Positions 36,251-47,396 of a DNA stretch of 64,000 bases are shown piece by piece. The notes under the pieces are model-generated. The model made no database searches and was not told the DNA's origin. It saw only the letters and a program-made list of their open reading frames with translations. This stretch comes from Artocarpus heterophyllus (taxonomy: Eukaryota; Streptophyta; Magnoliopsida; Rosales; Moraceae), in contig CM046345.1 in assembly GCA_025403435.1 (NCBI GenBank), positions 15,108,160 through 15,172,159 on the forward strand. The letters are read 5' to 3'. The position numbers were made by a program, and so were the translations under genes. Positions within the stretch are counted from its first letter, which is position 1, and each line of letters starts with the position of its first letter.

Positions 36251-37523
36251 ACCTAAGGGATAAAAAAGGAAAAAAAGGAAAATTTGGAGAAGAGGGAAGG
36301 GAGGCCCGAAGGCCTTGAGGGATGCCTAAATGAGGGGGGGAGAGCCCCCTATTTATAGTGAAAATATTTCACTATTTCAGATTTTATTATTATTATTATT
36401 TTATTTTCTTTTCTTTGGCAGGAGCAGGCCCCCTATTATGATTCACGAGATTCACATGAATTAAAAATTTTCTTCCTTCTTTCACGCTGATCCGCGTTCT
36501 TTGATATGCAAATTTTAGTTTGGGATCCTATGCTTCGCAGGTCATGGCAGCACAAAACAGGCGCAATCTGAACCGTTCAAAACGAGATCCAATGGCTGTC
36601 AAACGCAGCAAGATAGGCCCAGGTGGGACCATGGGGGCCGAGATTTAGAACCGTTAGATCCGTCTTGGTATTCGCATCGAATGGCTGAGAGAATGGCTGC
36701 ACGTGGTCATGACCGCACGAGATTCGAAGCTGTCTGCAATTCCCCTCTGACGCGTCTACAGCTTTGTCAGCGCGTGTAGCGCACGCGCCAATCAGATTTT
36801 GACACGTGTATTGTACTCGGAGATTCCACTGACGCACTAGATGATGCATTGACATGCGTCTCTTCCTCGGACGGCTAAGATTGATTTGGCAGTGAATCCG
36901 ACGGCTCTCATGATGCCACGTGTCCCATTTAATTTTAATTTGAATTCTCTTTATCTTTTTGATGCATTTGATGTCCGATTTTATCCATTTTGGTGTCGTT
37001 TTACTTTGTTTTTCCTCCAGATTTCAAATCTAAAAATCACAAAAACACTAAAATTAATTATTTTACAAACATAATATTTATAAAAATATTAACAATATTT
37101 ATTTTATATTAAAACACACAAAAATAAATAAAAACTCTTAAAATTTTCAGTCTCTTACGGTTTGATACAGATATAATTTTTATGACTTGGAAATATTTTT
37201 TAGAAATTACTAAAAATATAATAAGACATATTCACAAACTTAAAACACACTATCAAACACACTAAAACTCAAAATTAAATAACAGCATTACTTTTACGGT
37301 TTTAACTATTTACAAACTAAACAAATATTTAAACTCCAAAAATTACTAAAAATTCTTTTAAACATAAAAACACACTAAAAGTACATTTTTAAACACATTT
37401 ACACACTAAGACACAAAAATACTAATTAACACAAAATGCTAACAATTAGAGAATTTAATGAGAAATAAAAGCATAAATAAATGATTTAAGCCTTAGAAAA
37501 TATATACTTTTACAATCTCATCA
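35254..37523 (-). repeat. 3' LTR of the gag-only Gypsy-type element
   Basis: This 2270-bp LTR is very similar to 40471-42744. It holds a long (AT)n run (about 36218-36247) and a TATA box CTATAAATAG on the minus strand at about 36350-36359. Confidence 0.93.
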
Positions 37524-37540
37524 CACCCCCCAACCAGCTT
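37524..37540 (-). promoter_or_regulatory. Polypurine tract of the gag-only element
   Basis: On the minus strand AAGCTGGTTGGGGGGTG runs directly into the LTR start TGATGAGATTG. Confidence 0.75.
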
Positions 37541-39222
37541 ATTGCTAGTCTCTAGCAATTAAAGCGATAAAATTTTGAAATGATTTATTGAATATCCATA
37601 AAATGAAAACCATTTAACTATAATTTGACTTATCTAACTAGATAGACTAACAAAACAAAAAATTTTATTTGAACAATTTATATGCTATTTAACAAAATGT
37701 ATATATGCCAAACTTAGTGCAAAAATAGATAATGTATAATTATGAAGTTTCATCCAAGACTAAGAATAAAATTATTATGATATTTCGCTTCAAATCACTC
37801 CTGCAGACAGCAACACTTCAAATTATTGATTTGGAACAATTAAAAAGCAGAAACATAAAATATAAATATTTATAAACTTTACAACTGTAGATAGTGCAAT
37901 GTTTGGCTCCCTTAAAATTTCTCCATAACCCATTTAACGAGCTTTAGGTTAGTAATTCCTAAACCAGTTGGCCTAAGGTACTAGGTGTTGAAGCACCCCT
38001 TAGAACTTACTTACTCGAGCTAAAGAGGCTACGAAACCAAACTTATCCAACTTTATTCATTTACATAATTACACACTTTATTTATTTACAATTTTTTTTC
38101 TTTTTTTTCCTTTTTTTATCTATTTTTTTATTTTATTTTTATTCTTTTTTTTTGAAATATTGCTGCCTTTAATTGTTCATCTTCACAAAATAACAAAACT
38201 CAAATATTCAAAGCTTGGACTTACCACCCCAATTAAGCATTATAGTGAGTGTGTGAAAAGAATGGCTTACAAACACTTTGAAAAATAAACACATAAAAAT
38301 GTTAAATAAAACTAAAGTTTTAAAAGTGTATAAAATTAAATAATTCAAAAAATAGAAAAATAATATTACATTAATATGAAATTCAAAAATCAAAACAAAA
38401 TAATAACACATTAATTACTAAGAAACTATTATTTACAAAACATTTTTTTTAATTTTATTTTTTAATTTTATGACTTACAAAAATAACACACAAAAATGAA
38501 AAATGTACAATAATCTAGAGCAAAATAAAAAATGTGGACAAAAATCAAAAAATTTTAGCACAACATTGAAGCACAAATCTCACATGCACAACTTTGAAGT
38601 ACAACCCTCTCATGCATAACTTTTAAGCACAACCCTCTCCCCCCAACCTAAAATATACATTATGAATAAAAGAATGGTGAAAGCAGCAAAAATATTACCT
38701 GAATCAGCACAGCTACAGAGATGATCCGTCGCAGACTTAACAAGCAAAAACTAAAATAAACACACATTTTTTTGTTGAAATTTATTTGCAAATCCAAACC
38801 AATTGCATTTACAAAATTAAATTTATTAGAATGCGTCTCGAGAGAAAATAATTTAACTCCTTAACTCAGCCATTCTGAACAAATTTAATTAATAGCCTTC
38901 ATTTTAAATTTTCAAAACAAATTTCATTTTTTTTTTTTTAGAAAATCAACATAGCACACAACAGCACAAAAGAGTATATTACAAAATATATTACAAAGAA
39001 GGGAAGGTAAAGATATTACTTGAAAAGTGTTTTCCCATCTTTCTTCAGACTCCTGCTCTGATGGACAATCGTCAAATAGCGGCTTCCTCCCATAGTAAGT
39101 GTCAAAAGACACCACATATGGGTCTTGTGTGAACATGCCCTCAAGATTGGTAAAATTTAAAACATTAAAACACATGCAACTTAGACTCATTTTATATTCT
39201 TGGTAGGTCCTCAAAAACAATG
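37541..39222 (-). other. Non-coding 3' interior of the gag-only element
   Basis: AT-rich interior between gag and the polypurine tract, where protease, reverse transcriptase, RNase H and integrase would be in an autonomous element; none of their motifs is seen. T-tracts at 38090-38155 and words like ACACAAAAATGAAAAATG recur. Confidence 0.6.
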
Positions 39223-39900
39223 CTAGAGACAGTGGAGGAGGTTTGGACACATAGGATCTTGGTAAACCTCGTCTTTGATGAATTCTTGTGGCAACTGAGG
39301 TTGAGAATCTAAGACTAAGGGTGATGATTGTTCCTGTTCTATAGCTAAGTTTTCATTCTCTTCCTTACATTCCTCTCCTAAAAGTTGTTCCTCAAAATAG
39401 GTGGGTTCTAAAGTTTCTTCTATTATTTCTTCCTCACCTAAAGAATCAAGATGATATCCAAGCCTATCTAATTCTATTTTTCCCATGGTTTCCATGTATT
39501 TTTCTATAGTTTCTTCCAATGTTTCTAGAGTTTCTTCTAGATTCACCATATTTGGGTCACTATATGTTTCTTGCAATTCAAAATTTGACTCCAAATTTTT
39601 GGGTTGATTTTCAGGCCAAGGTTCCAAAAAATTTGAATTGTTCTCCCAAAATAAATTGTTCCTAGAACTATTCAATCTCCAATAATCATATTCGGCCATA
39701 TCTTCTAACATATAATAGGCTTCGTTAACAGATAATTGATAAAAAGTGGTGGTACCATCTCCTCTCTCTATCCAATCTCTTGTTTCAGGACTTAACCCAT
39801 ATATGAAAATTTCTAAAAGATAATCCCTAGAAAAACCATGTTGAGGATACCTATCTAACAAGTCTTTAAATCTCCACCAAGCACTATAAAATGGTTCCAA
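39223..39900 (-). CDS. Retrotransposon gag-like protein (partial)
   Basis: An open frame of 225 residues. Residues 1-70 (MEPFYSAWWRFKDLLDRYPQ onward, then LEIFIYGLSPETRDWIE and LSVNEAYYMLEDMAEYDYW) match the Retrotrans_gag core found in plant Athila/Tat-type Gypsy elements, which packages element RNA in virus-like particles. The second half (about 100-205) is very acidic, rich in Glu and Leu. The frame continues upstream of the called Met (HQHFILSFSQQHLEPFYSAW), so the true N-terminus lies further left on the protein and is probably degraded. No zinc knuckle or polymerase follows. Confidence 0.75.
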   Translation of the reverse strand: MEPFYSAWWRFKDLLDRYPQHGFSRDYLLEIFIYGLSPETRDWIERGDGTTTFYQLSVNEAYYMLEDMAEYDYWRLNSSRNNLFWENNSNFLEPWPENQPKNLESNFELQETYSDPNMVNLEETLETLEETIEKYMETMGKIELDRLGYHLDSLGEEEIIEETLEPTYFEEQLLGEECKEENENLAIEQEQSSPLVLDSQPQLPQEFIKDEVYQDPMCPNLLHCL

Positions 39901-40449
39901 GTGTTGTTGGGAAAAACTTAAAATGAAATGTTGATGAATTTCCTAAATCATTTTTTTGTTTTTAATTTTTTAATTTTTATTTTATTTTATTTTTTTGGAT
40001 TTTTTTTTTAAAGAAAAAATTTTCAAGCTGAATAATGCTCAATTAATTGGATTCCCAGATCATTGGGGGGTCACAGTGGACATGCTTAAAATTCCCAACT
40101 TTCTTAGGCAAGGGTGTTAGCCTTATGGTTGTGAGATTGAATCCCAACGGTGGCCTTGTTGACAGAATCCAACAAATTTTACAACTACCCAAACTTGCAA
40201 AACAAAAGATGGGATGCAAAGCTTTTCTTTATCCGAAACGAATAAAGTAGTGAGTGAAAAGCATCCGTCCCCTTTTTTTTATTTTTTTTAATTTATGTTG
40301 TTTTTTTTTTAATTTTTTTAATTTTTTTTCTTAAAAATAAACACACAAATTAAAAATCCAAATAACTAAAATAATATTTACAAAGTATAGGGATAGATTA
40401 CTTACCTATTTTTCCGTTTAATTCAGCAATCTGACAGAGCAACGGCATC
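39901..40449 (-). other. Leader of the gag-only element
   Basis: Short leader between primer site and gag with long T/A tracts (39960-40015 and 40267-40332) that probably replaced the gag N-terminus. The 67-aa plus-strand frame at 40047 is not supported. Confidence 0.5.
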
Positions 40450-40467
40450 TCCCCGGCAACGGCGCCA
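40450..40467 (-). promoter_or_regulatory. Primer-binding site of the gag-only element
   Basis: On the minus strand TGGCGCCGTTGCCGGGGA, three bases after the LTR end. This is the primer site typical of many plant Gypsy elements and different from the tRNA-Met site used by the other elements here. Confidence 0.88.
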
Positions 40468-40470
40468 GAA

Positions 40471-41431
40471 TGGTTGGTGGTAACGCCCCAAAATGTTTAT
40501 CTTCTTTTTAATAAACGGCAGACGTTTGTAGTATAAAAAAGTTATCGTATCCACGGAGAGGTGAAAATTTGTAACTCGGGAGATTGATAAAAATAAACGT
40601 TCAAAAAGGCAAGCACTTTTTTAAAAGCAAAGTTTAAAATTGAAAGAAATATTTTTGTGGTTTTTATTTTATTTAATTCAAAATTTAAAGCATAAAATTA
40701 AAATGGTGAAGCTTTGAGAATCCGTTGTATGTTTCTCAACTGATATGAAATTTTAACTCTAAATAATAATTATCTAAAGCATTTGATTTATTATATCTTT
40801 TCTCATTAATTACAAGCATTTTTTACTAATTATATAGGTCAACCTAAATCGACAATATAGCAAGCCATAATGCAGTAAGGGTATTCTTATAAAAACTAGC
40901 AAAATAATCATCTGTCACTAATGATTTAATGCACTAATTATGAAAATTATAACCGCTGTCACTCAATTATAATTAACATAATTTTAAGATAGAAAAGATA
41001 ATAACAAATCAAAATTAATATATTTTTATGAATAAATTATTGTGTTAATTTCGGCAGCACTTCGACTTCTTAATTGGTTTAAGAATACACTATGTCATCA
41101 TCTGTCTACAATAAATCAAGAATTACCAAGCATTTACTGTGCCAGTATATGTCTATAATGCAGCAGAAACTCAACTTAATAAATGAGCATGACTTTAGTA
41201 TTATTAATATTAATTATGCAACACAATTAAATTACATAAAGAAAACATGACTGAATTTATGTAAAAATTGACAGCATAACAACAGTAACAATAATTATTG
41301 AAAACATAAAGATATAATTTATTTCACAAAAATACAAGCATTACAACACAGATATAGAGTTAAAACCCATACCAGAGTACTACGTATACAAGATTATCTC
41401 TCTGCTTCACCAAACTCTCTACACTAAATTA

Positions 41432-41462
<31 letters not shown>

Positions 41463-42744
41463 TACCTAAGGGATAAAAAAGGAAAAAAAAGGAAAATTTG
41501 GAGAAGAGGGAAGGGAGGCCCGAAGGCCTTGAGGGATGCCTAAATGAGGGGGGGAGAGCCCCTATTTATAGTGAAAATATTTCACTATTTCAGATTTTAT
41601 TATTATTATTATTTTCTTTTCTTTTCTTTTCTTCGGCAAGAGCAGGCCCCCCCCATTATGATTCATGAGATTCGCATGAATTAAAAATTTTCTTCCTTCT
41701 TTCACGCTGATCTGCGTTCTTTGATATGCAAATTTTAGTTCGGGATCCTATGCTTTGCAGGTCATGGCAGCACAAAACAGGCGCAATCTGAACCGTTCAA
41801 AACGAGATCCAATGGCTGTCAAACGCGGGCAAGATGGGCCCAGGTGGGACCATTGGGGCCGAGATTTAGAACCGTTAAATCCATCTTGGTATTCGCATCG
41901 AATGGCTGAGAGAATGGCTGCACGTGGTCATGACCGCACGAGATTCGAAGCTGTCTACGATTCCCCTCTGACGCGTCTGTAGCTTTGTCGGCGCGTGTAG
42001 CGCACGCGCCAATCAGATTTTGACACGTGTATTGTACTCGGAGATTCCAATGACGCACTAGATGACGCATTGACACGCGTCTCTTCCTCGGACGGCTAAG
42101 ATTGATTTGGCAGTGAATCCGACGGTTCTCATGATGCCACGTGTCCCATTTAATTTAAATTTGAATTCTCTTTATCTTTTTGATGCATTTGATGTCCGAT
42201 TTTATCCGTTTTGGTGTTGTTTTGCTCTGTTTTTCCTTCAAATTTCAAATCTAAAAATCACAAAAACACTAAAATTAATTATTTTACAAACATAATATTT
42301 ACAAAAATATTAAATATATTTATTTGATATTAAAACACACAAAAATAAATAAAAAATCCTAAAATTTCCATTCTCTTACGGTTTGATACAGATATAATTT
42401 TTATGACTTGGAAATATTTTTTAGAAATTACTAAAAATATAATAAGACATATTCACAAACTTAAAACACACTAAAACTCAAAATTAAATAACCTCATTAC
42501 TTTTATGGTTTTAACTATTTACAAACTAAACAAATATTTAACATATAGAAACGACTCCAAAAATTACTAAAAATTCTTTAAAACATAAAAACACACTAAA
42601 AATACATTTTTAAACACATTTACACACTAAGACACAAAAATACTAATTAACACAAAATGCTAATAATTAGAGGATTTAATGAGAAATAAAAGCATAAATA
42701 AATGATTTAAGCCTTAGAAAATGTACACTTTTACAGTCTCATCA
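40471..42744 (-). repeat. 5' LTR of the gag-only Gypsy-type element
   Basis: This 2274-bp LTR pairs with 35254-37523. The TATA box CTATAAATAG on the minus strand is at about 41562-41571 and the (AT)n run at about 41429-41462. Short frames in it (41755-42295) also occur in the other LTR and are not genes. Confidence 0.93.
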
Positions 42745-42749
42745 ATATC

Positions 42750-43817
42750 ATTACTTCGTTGGGATTCAAAGAGAACACCGTTGATCGGTGTATATATATA
42801 AAGGTCAGTGGGAGCAAGTTTATTTTCTTAGTCCTATATGTTGATGACATTTTGCTTGCTGCTAATAATCTTGGTTTATTACATGAAACTAAGAAATTCC
42901 TCTCTGAAAACTTTAAAATGAAAGACATGGGTGAGGCAACTTATGTGATAGGAATTGAAATATTCTGTGAAAGATCACAAGAATTGTTGGGGTTGTCTCA
43001 GAAAGGCTATATTAACAAAGTTTTAAAGAAATTTAAGATGGACAAATGCTCAGCATCCATAGTTTCGATTCAAAAAGGAGACAAATTTAGTCATATGCAA
43101 TGTTCAAAGAATGAAGTGGAATGAGTGCAAATGAAAAAAATTCCTTATGCATCTGTCGTTGGTAGCTTGTTGTATGCTCAAACTTGCACCAGACCCAACA
43201 TTAGTTTTGCTATTGGGATGTTGGGAAGATATCAAAGTAATCCAAGAATAGATCATTGGAAAGCTGCAAAAAAAGTTCTCAGGTATTTGCAAGGAACAAA
43301 GAACCATATGCTCACTTATAGAAGATGTGATCATCTTGAAGTGATCGGTTACTCAGATTCAAATTTTGCCGGATCTACTGACAGTAGAAAATCTGCATTC
43401 AATTATATGTTCCTTTTGGCCAGAGGAGCAATTTCATAGAAGAGTGCGAAACAGTCTGTCATTGCTGCATCCACTATGAAGGCCGATTTTGTGGCATGCT
43501 TTAAGGCCACAAGTCATGGTTTATGGTTGCGAAATTTTATTTCGGGACTTAGAGTTGTCGACATTATAGCCAGGTCATTGAAAATTTATTGTGATAATGC
43601 CGCAGCAGTCTTCTTTGCCAAGAACGACAAGTATTCGAATGGTGCGAAACGTATGGATATTAAGTACTTAGTCATTACGCAAGAAGTTCCGGAACGTAAA
43701 GTGTCAATTGAACAAATTAGCACTAATCTTATGATTGCAGATCCTTTAACAAAAGGATTACCGCCCAAGACATTTATTGAACATGTTGAACGTATGGGTG
43801 TTATTGGACATCATTGA
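42750..43817 (+). pseudogene. Copia pol, 3' part (reverse transcriptase and RNase H)
   Basis: This resumes the same polyprotein immediately after the target duplicate ATATC. LYVDDILLAANN puts the polymerase active site YVDD at 42837-42848; further on are KDMGEATYVIGIEI, YASVVGSLLYAQTCTRPN, and RNase H motifs (SDSNFAGSTDSRKS, STMKADF, YCDNAAAVFFAKN, KRMDIKY). Two stops (TGA at 43122, TAG at 43437) break it. The second replaces a Trp usual in the ISWKS motif. Confidence 0.93.
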
Positions 43818-44190
43818 TGGTTATGTATTATGTTTTATTTCATTTAATGATATGACACTTTGAGCTTACTTATTATGTTTTCGATATATCATGTTTTTTA
43901 TTTTGTATACATGATTGTTATAGATTAATGTTTGACAGGATAGTCTCAACGAAGACATTAAAGTGGACTATTATTATACCTCTCAATTATGAATTATGTT
44001 AAATAGATGTCTAATGTTGTAGAACATGGAAGAGACTACACTAAATTGTGATGTACAACCGTCATGACTCACTTTAGATTTTCTGTTTAATTATGATATA
44101 GAGCATTAGCCAAATTTTAAGAATATTTAGCATAATATTGATGTGCACATTATATCATTATTAAACTAATAAATAAATATTATATGGATC

Positions 44191-44201
44191 AAGTGGAAGA
44201 A
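44191..44201 (+). promoter_or_regulatory. Polypurine tract of the nested Copia element
   Basis: AAGTGGAAGAA directly precedes the 3' LTR start TGTTAGAAT. Confidence 0.75.
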
Positions 44202-44636
44202 TGTTAGAATTATGGCCCACATAATTAATTGAAGGTCTATAAAATTTATTAGATTTATTTATTTATTTATTTAGTTTAATAACTATTTAAATGCTAAAAT
44301 TCTATTGGCTATGAGGGGTTGCAACTCTTATTAAAAGATGTGTCTATATCTAAAGAGATATGTGCTTTGATGAAAAGGCACCTATTGAGGGTCTATAAAT
44401 AGGAGTCTAGTCCTTTCTCCACCTAATCAATTGTATTCTTTCTCTCCATCAGAAAATACGTGAAAAGAATTTATGGGTTTAGAGAGAGAAACTGGGTTCT
44501 TCTTTTTCTGACAATTTCTGTTCTAGAGTTCTCTAATAATTGAAGTTATGAATCAAGATACGCTCTAAATCTTCTTGATGTAAAAATTATTGAGTTCTAA
44601 GATTTTTAGAAATTAAAAAATTTTAAAGTTCTTTCA
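44202..44636 (+). repeat. 3' LTR of the nested Copia element
   Basis: This 435-bp LTR pairs with 30639-31066. It carries an expanded TTTA repeat near 44256-44272 relative to its partner. The target duplicate TTCAT follows. Confidence 0.94.
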
Positions 44637-44641
44637 TTCAT

Positions 44642-45025
44642 ACCATGGTCACAATCCCCCAAGCATGCTCATTTTGCTGCCTATAATGTCAAGTACTCTT
44701 CTAGTATACTAATTTCCCAACGTGGCTCCTTCATAGTGGTTCATCTCACCATGTTACCTCAGTCATGCGCTACCTTTCACCACCGTACACTTTCCCTCTC
44801 ATAATTTAAGCCTTCGTAATGTTCTTTGTGTTCTTAGCATGAAATATGTGGCTCTAGATTATCATTTCATTCGAGAAGAAGTTCAAACTGGTACTCTTTG
44901 TGTTGCTCATGTCTTGTCAAGATCAACTAGCAAAGGCTCTTATGAAGTCTCTTCAACGCCTACGGTTCCTCAATCTCAAAACCAAGATTAGATTCTCCCA
45001 TCAGAGCTTCATTTTTGGGAGCATA
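44642..45025 (+). pseudogene. Protease and RNase H remnants of the outer Copia element
   Basis: Around 44660 the sequence reads AHFAAYN, then WLLHSGSSHHVTS (44723-44761), a Copia protease site with the catalytic Asp replaced by His, then HNLSLRNVLCVLSMK. Directly after, DYHFIREEVQTGTLCVAHV (44857-44914) is the end of RNase H, so about 3 kb of polymerase has been deleted at about 44840-44857. Confidence 0.75.
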
Positions 45026-45150
45026 TTAATGAAAGTTAATAATTTAAAATTTAACTTTATATTTATTTATTTTAAATTTATTTGTAATTTAATTTATTCT
45101 TTATATTCAGAAGAGATTAGGCAACTTACCTATTTTGAATTCTTTTGTTG
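45026..45150 (+). repeat. 3' LTR fragment of the outer Copia element
   Basis: Matches 29920-30040 (TTTGTAATTTAATTTATTCT, AGATTAGGCAACTTACC). The similarity fades after about 45142 and no LTR end is visible, so the LTR is truncated. Confidence 0.6.
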
Positions 45151-46112
45151 AGTGCATATATATGTCAATACAAAAGCTATGCCATTTGTTGGTGCTCCTT
45201 CGTGGTGGGTATCCTACGTGGAGGATATAGACTTTGTGGCCTCTTCTAGATGGTTCCAATGTCTTACCCTTCAGGAGCTAAGGTGGCAACATGTTGGGTG
45301 ATAGTGGCTAGTGAGTCCATGGAAGCGGTTTTGGCTTTAGGAGTGGTTGAAACATGTTTATTGACTCGCTTGTAATGGCCCTAGTTAGGTTTGGGCTAGA
45401 CCTAGATAACCCAAAGAATGATTAGAGTTTAAGGGCAAGACTCATTGCGATTCTTACTCCACAAAAATGATGACTTTGGCGAAGGTCTCCAAGTGAGTGA
45501 ATGGCATGGGAGAGGAATATATACATTTATGGAGGATTTTCCTATGCCTTTGCTGGTGAGGGTGTGCCCATTGAATCAAATAAGGTATTTGGGTAAGATG
45601 CTATTGGTTAATGGTTTCTCGAGTGGAGTAGTTTTCTAGAGAGAGTGGGTTGTGATCTCTATCAGTAGGGTAGTTTAATGACTTAGAGAGAGAGTCTAAA
45701 GAGGGAAATGGTGATGGATCTTTCATGGTGGTCTTGATGTTTCTTAGTTATGGCTTCCTTTGGGTTGTAAAAAGATGTGGATTTTGTGGAGTTTTATGGT
45801 GTTTCATTTCCAAGGAAGATGGTGTGTGAATCTTAAACTTCCTTGGAATTTGCATGACGTTATGGAGTTCTTGTTTTCCGGCAAGTGGTGGTTGACGATT
45901 TGGGTCCTGAAGCTCCTTTCCTTTAGTTGCTTGAGGTCAATGGCAGAATTTTGGTATGGTTTTAGGGAGATTTGAAGTGGTGTGCTAGAGGTGTGAGGAA
46001 GATGATATTGGAAGATAGAGCTTGATGAAGAACATGGCTATGGTGTTTGTGGTGGTTGGATTGCTTACCATAGGGTAGCCATTTATGGACAAGATGATAG
46101 AGAGGGAGATGG
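45151..46112. other. Unassigned GC-richer segment
   Basis: Rich in GGTG and TTGG words, with short frames (45445-45639, 45760-45975) that I do not recognise. It was the target of the solo LTR at 46113. It may be the body of an older repeat; no gene is supported. Confidence 0.35.
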
Positions 46113-46700
46113 TGATACAGCATGAATACCCAAAAAGCGAAGGCCGGTCGACTAGCTTATGCCTTTCCCATCGACTGGATCGCCAAAACTAGAAAATAGA
46201 AATTTTCTCGTTTTCTAATTGGATTTGAATTTGAAATAGCTTTTAAATATTTGATTTGTTTCTTTTAGCTGATAATTCCTCATTTTGAATTTTGGGATCT
46301 TTCATTTTAAATTTAGGGTTATTTTCACTTTTCAAATTTTGAATACGTTAGTTTCCTTTTTATTTTTTATTTTAAGAATAACTTATTTTAAAATTTCATT
46401 TGTCGTTTTCCATTACTTTTTTGGGACAATTTAGGCTATAAATACGTTAGTCTTACCATATGTAAAAAGATGGAATTTTATTTACTCTTTGTTTTTCTCG
46501 TTTTCTCAGTATTCTTTAGAATCAACGAGCAATTTATACCTATTCTTTTGATATTTTGAGTGAATCAACAAGTTTATAAAACTTATATCTTCTAGTATTT
46601 TGAGAGAATCAGCAGATTCTTTTAGCATTTTAATTCAATCAATAGATTCTAGGAGTTTATCCCCTTTCTTATTTTTTTTTTATACCATTCTGCTACATCA
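46113..46700 (+). mobile_element. Solo LTR with TSD GATGG
   Basis: The 588-bp unit starts TGATACAGCATGAA and ends TTCTGCTACATCA, imperfect inverted ends with TG...CA. Identical 5-bp flanks GATGG lie at 46108-46112 and 46701-46705. A TATA box CTATAAATAC is at 46437. Positions 46505-46645 hold diverged tandem words (TTTTGAGNGAATCANCA). No internal region is present, so recombination between LTRs probably removed it. Strand is assigned from the TATA box. Confidence 0.85.
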
Positions 46701-47116
46701 GATGGTGTGTTTATGAGGAAGTGGTCCTTAGCCTTGTATTCATGCATGGTCATGTTAAGAGGGGGTATTTACAGCTGAAAATGGGTGTCCTTGGTTTGGT
46801 TAGGATTTCTCTAATTCGGGAACTTGGTTAAGGGGTTGCTAGGCTTAGTTCCACAGGAGAGGCCAAAAAAGGGAGTTTCCCATCACGGAAGAGTTTTTCT
46901 CATGTTTGAATGTGGTCAGGAATATAAAATAGAGGTGACAAGTCTGTAGATGCCCAACTGGCCTCACAGGCTCAATCCGGCTAATCAGTCATGAAGGAAA
47001 CCAAAATAGAAGGGCCTATCTAGCCAGTTTTGTATATGATCAGACTTTGGGTATTGCTCCCATGTTGACTAGCTTGGAAAAAGAGTTGATTTGTCCTTTA
47101 TGGAAGGGAATCAAAT
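46701..47116. other. Unassigned spacer
   Basis: Continuation of the sequence split by the solo LTR. No gene or repeat end could be supported. Confidence 0.35.
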
Positions 47117-47396
47117 GGGGATATTTTGACAAAAAGCCAAAAAAAAATGTGAATTGGACAAATAACTTTTTTTTAACTAAAAAACATATTTTTTTTCAGT
47201 AAAACTGTTTCAGTTTTTTGCAAAAAGATAAGAAAAAAACTTATGGCAAGGAAAGAAATTTCAACAAAGTGAAAAGAAAAAAAAACTGAAGCAATTTTTA
47301 CGTCCAAAAAACTTATTTTTTGATGTCAAAAAACTATAAAAAAAAATCCATTTTATCAAAATTGCTTTTTCTTAAAGCCATTTTTTAAAATGCTCC
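47117..47396. mobile_element. About 280-bp MITE, family member 3
   Basis: Same layout as 23715-23993 and 26178-26459: the left end is GGGGATATTTTGACAAAAAG, the right end read inward is GGAGCATTTTAAAAAATGGC, with the shared CTTTTTCTTAAAGCCATTTT near the right. The possible 8-bp TSD (AATCAAAT / ATCCATAT) is poor. Confidence 0.6.

Larger units (their letters stand above)
35254..42744 (-). mobile_element. Gypsy-type LTR element with only a gag-like frame, TSD ATATC
   Basis: Two near-identical LTRs (35254-37523 and 40471-42744) begin TGGTTGGTGGTAACGCC and end CTCATCA on the plus strand, and the duplicates ATATC flank them (35249-35253 and 42745-42749). The primer-binding site (40450-40467) and the purine tract (37524-37540) place transcription on the minus strand. 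The 2.9-kb interior codes only for a gag-like protein. I infer a non-autonomous element like the TR-GAG class, probably related to the Athila/Tat group by its primer site and gag. It sits in the polymerase frame of the nested Copia element. Confidence 0.93.
30639..44636 (+). mobile_element. Complete Copia element (TSD TTCAT) containing a Gypsy-type insertion
   Basis: LTRs at 30639-31066 and 44202-44636 begin TGTTAGAATTATGG and end TTCTTTCA. The duplicates TTCAT lie at 30634-30638 and 44637-44641. A primer-binding site and purine tract are in place, and gag-pol is in one reading frame apart from point stops. The polymerase is split at 35253 by a 7.5-kb element. Without it the Copia element would be about 6.5 kb, a usual size. 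Confidence 0.95.
29905..45150 (+). mobile_element. Outer, internally deleted Copia element hosting a nested insertion
   Basis: The left part (29905-30638) has an LTR end, a primer-binding site and gag zinc knuckles. The right part (44637-45150) has a protease remnant, then the C-terminal tail of RNase H, then sequence matching the LTR (AATTTAAAATTTAACTTT, GTAATTTAATTTATTCTTTAT). Between them sits a complete Copia element. Integrase and reverse transcriptase of the outer element are missing, so it had lost several kilobases between protease and RNase H. Confidence 0.75.

Noticed and set aside
41755..42295. Frames in the Gypsy-type LTR
   Set aside because: Present in both LTR copies with changes that break them, and in non-coding U3-like DNA near the TATA box.
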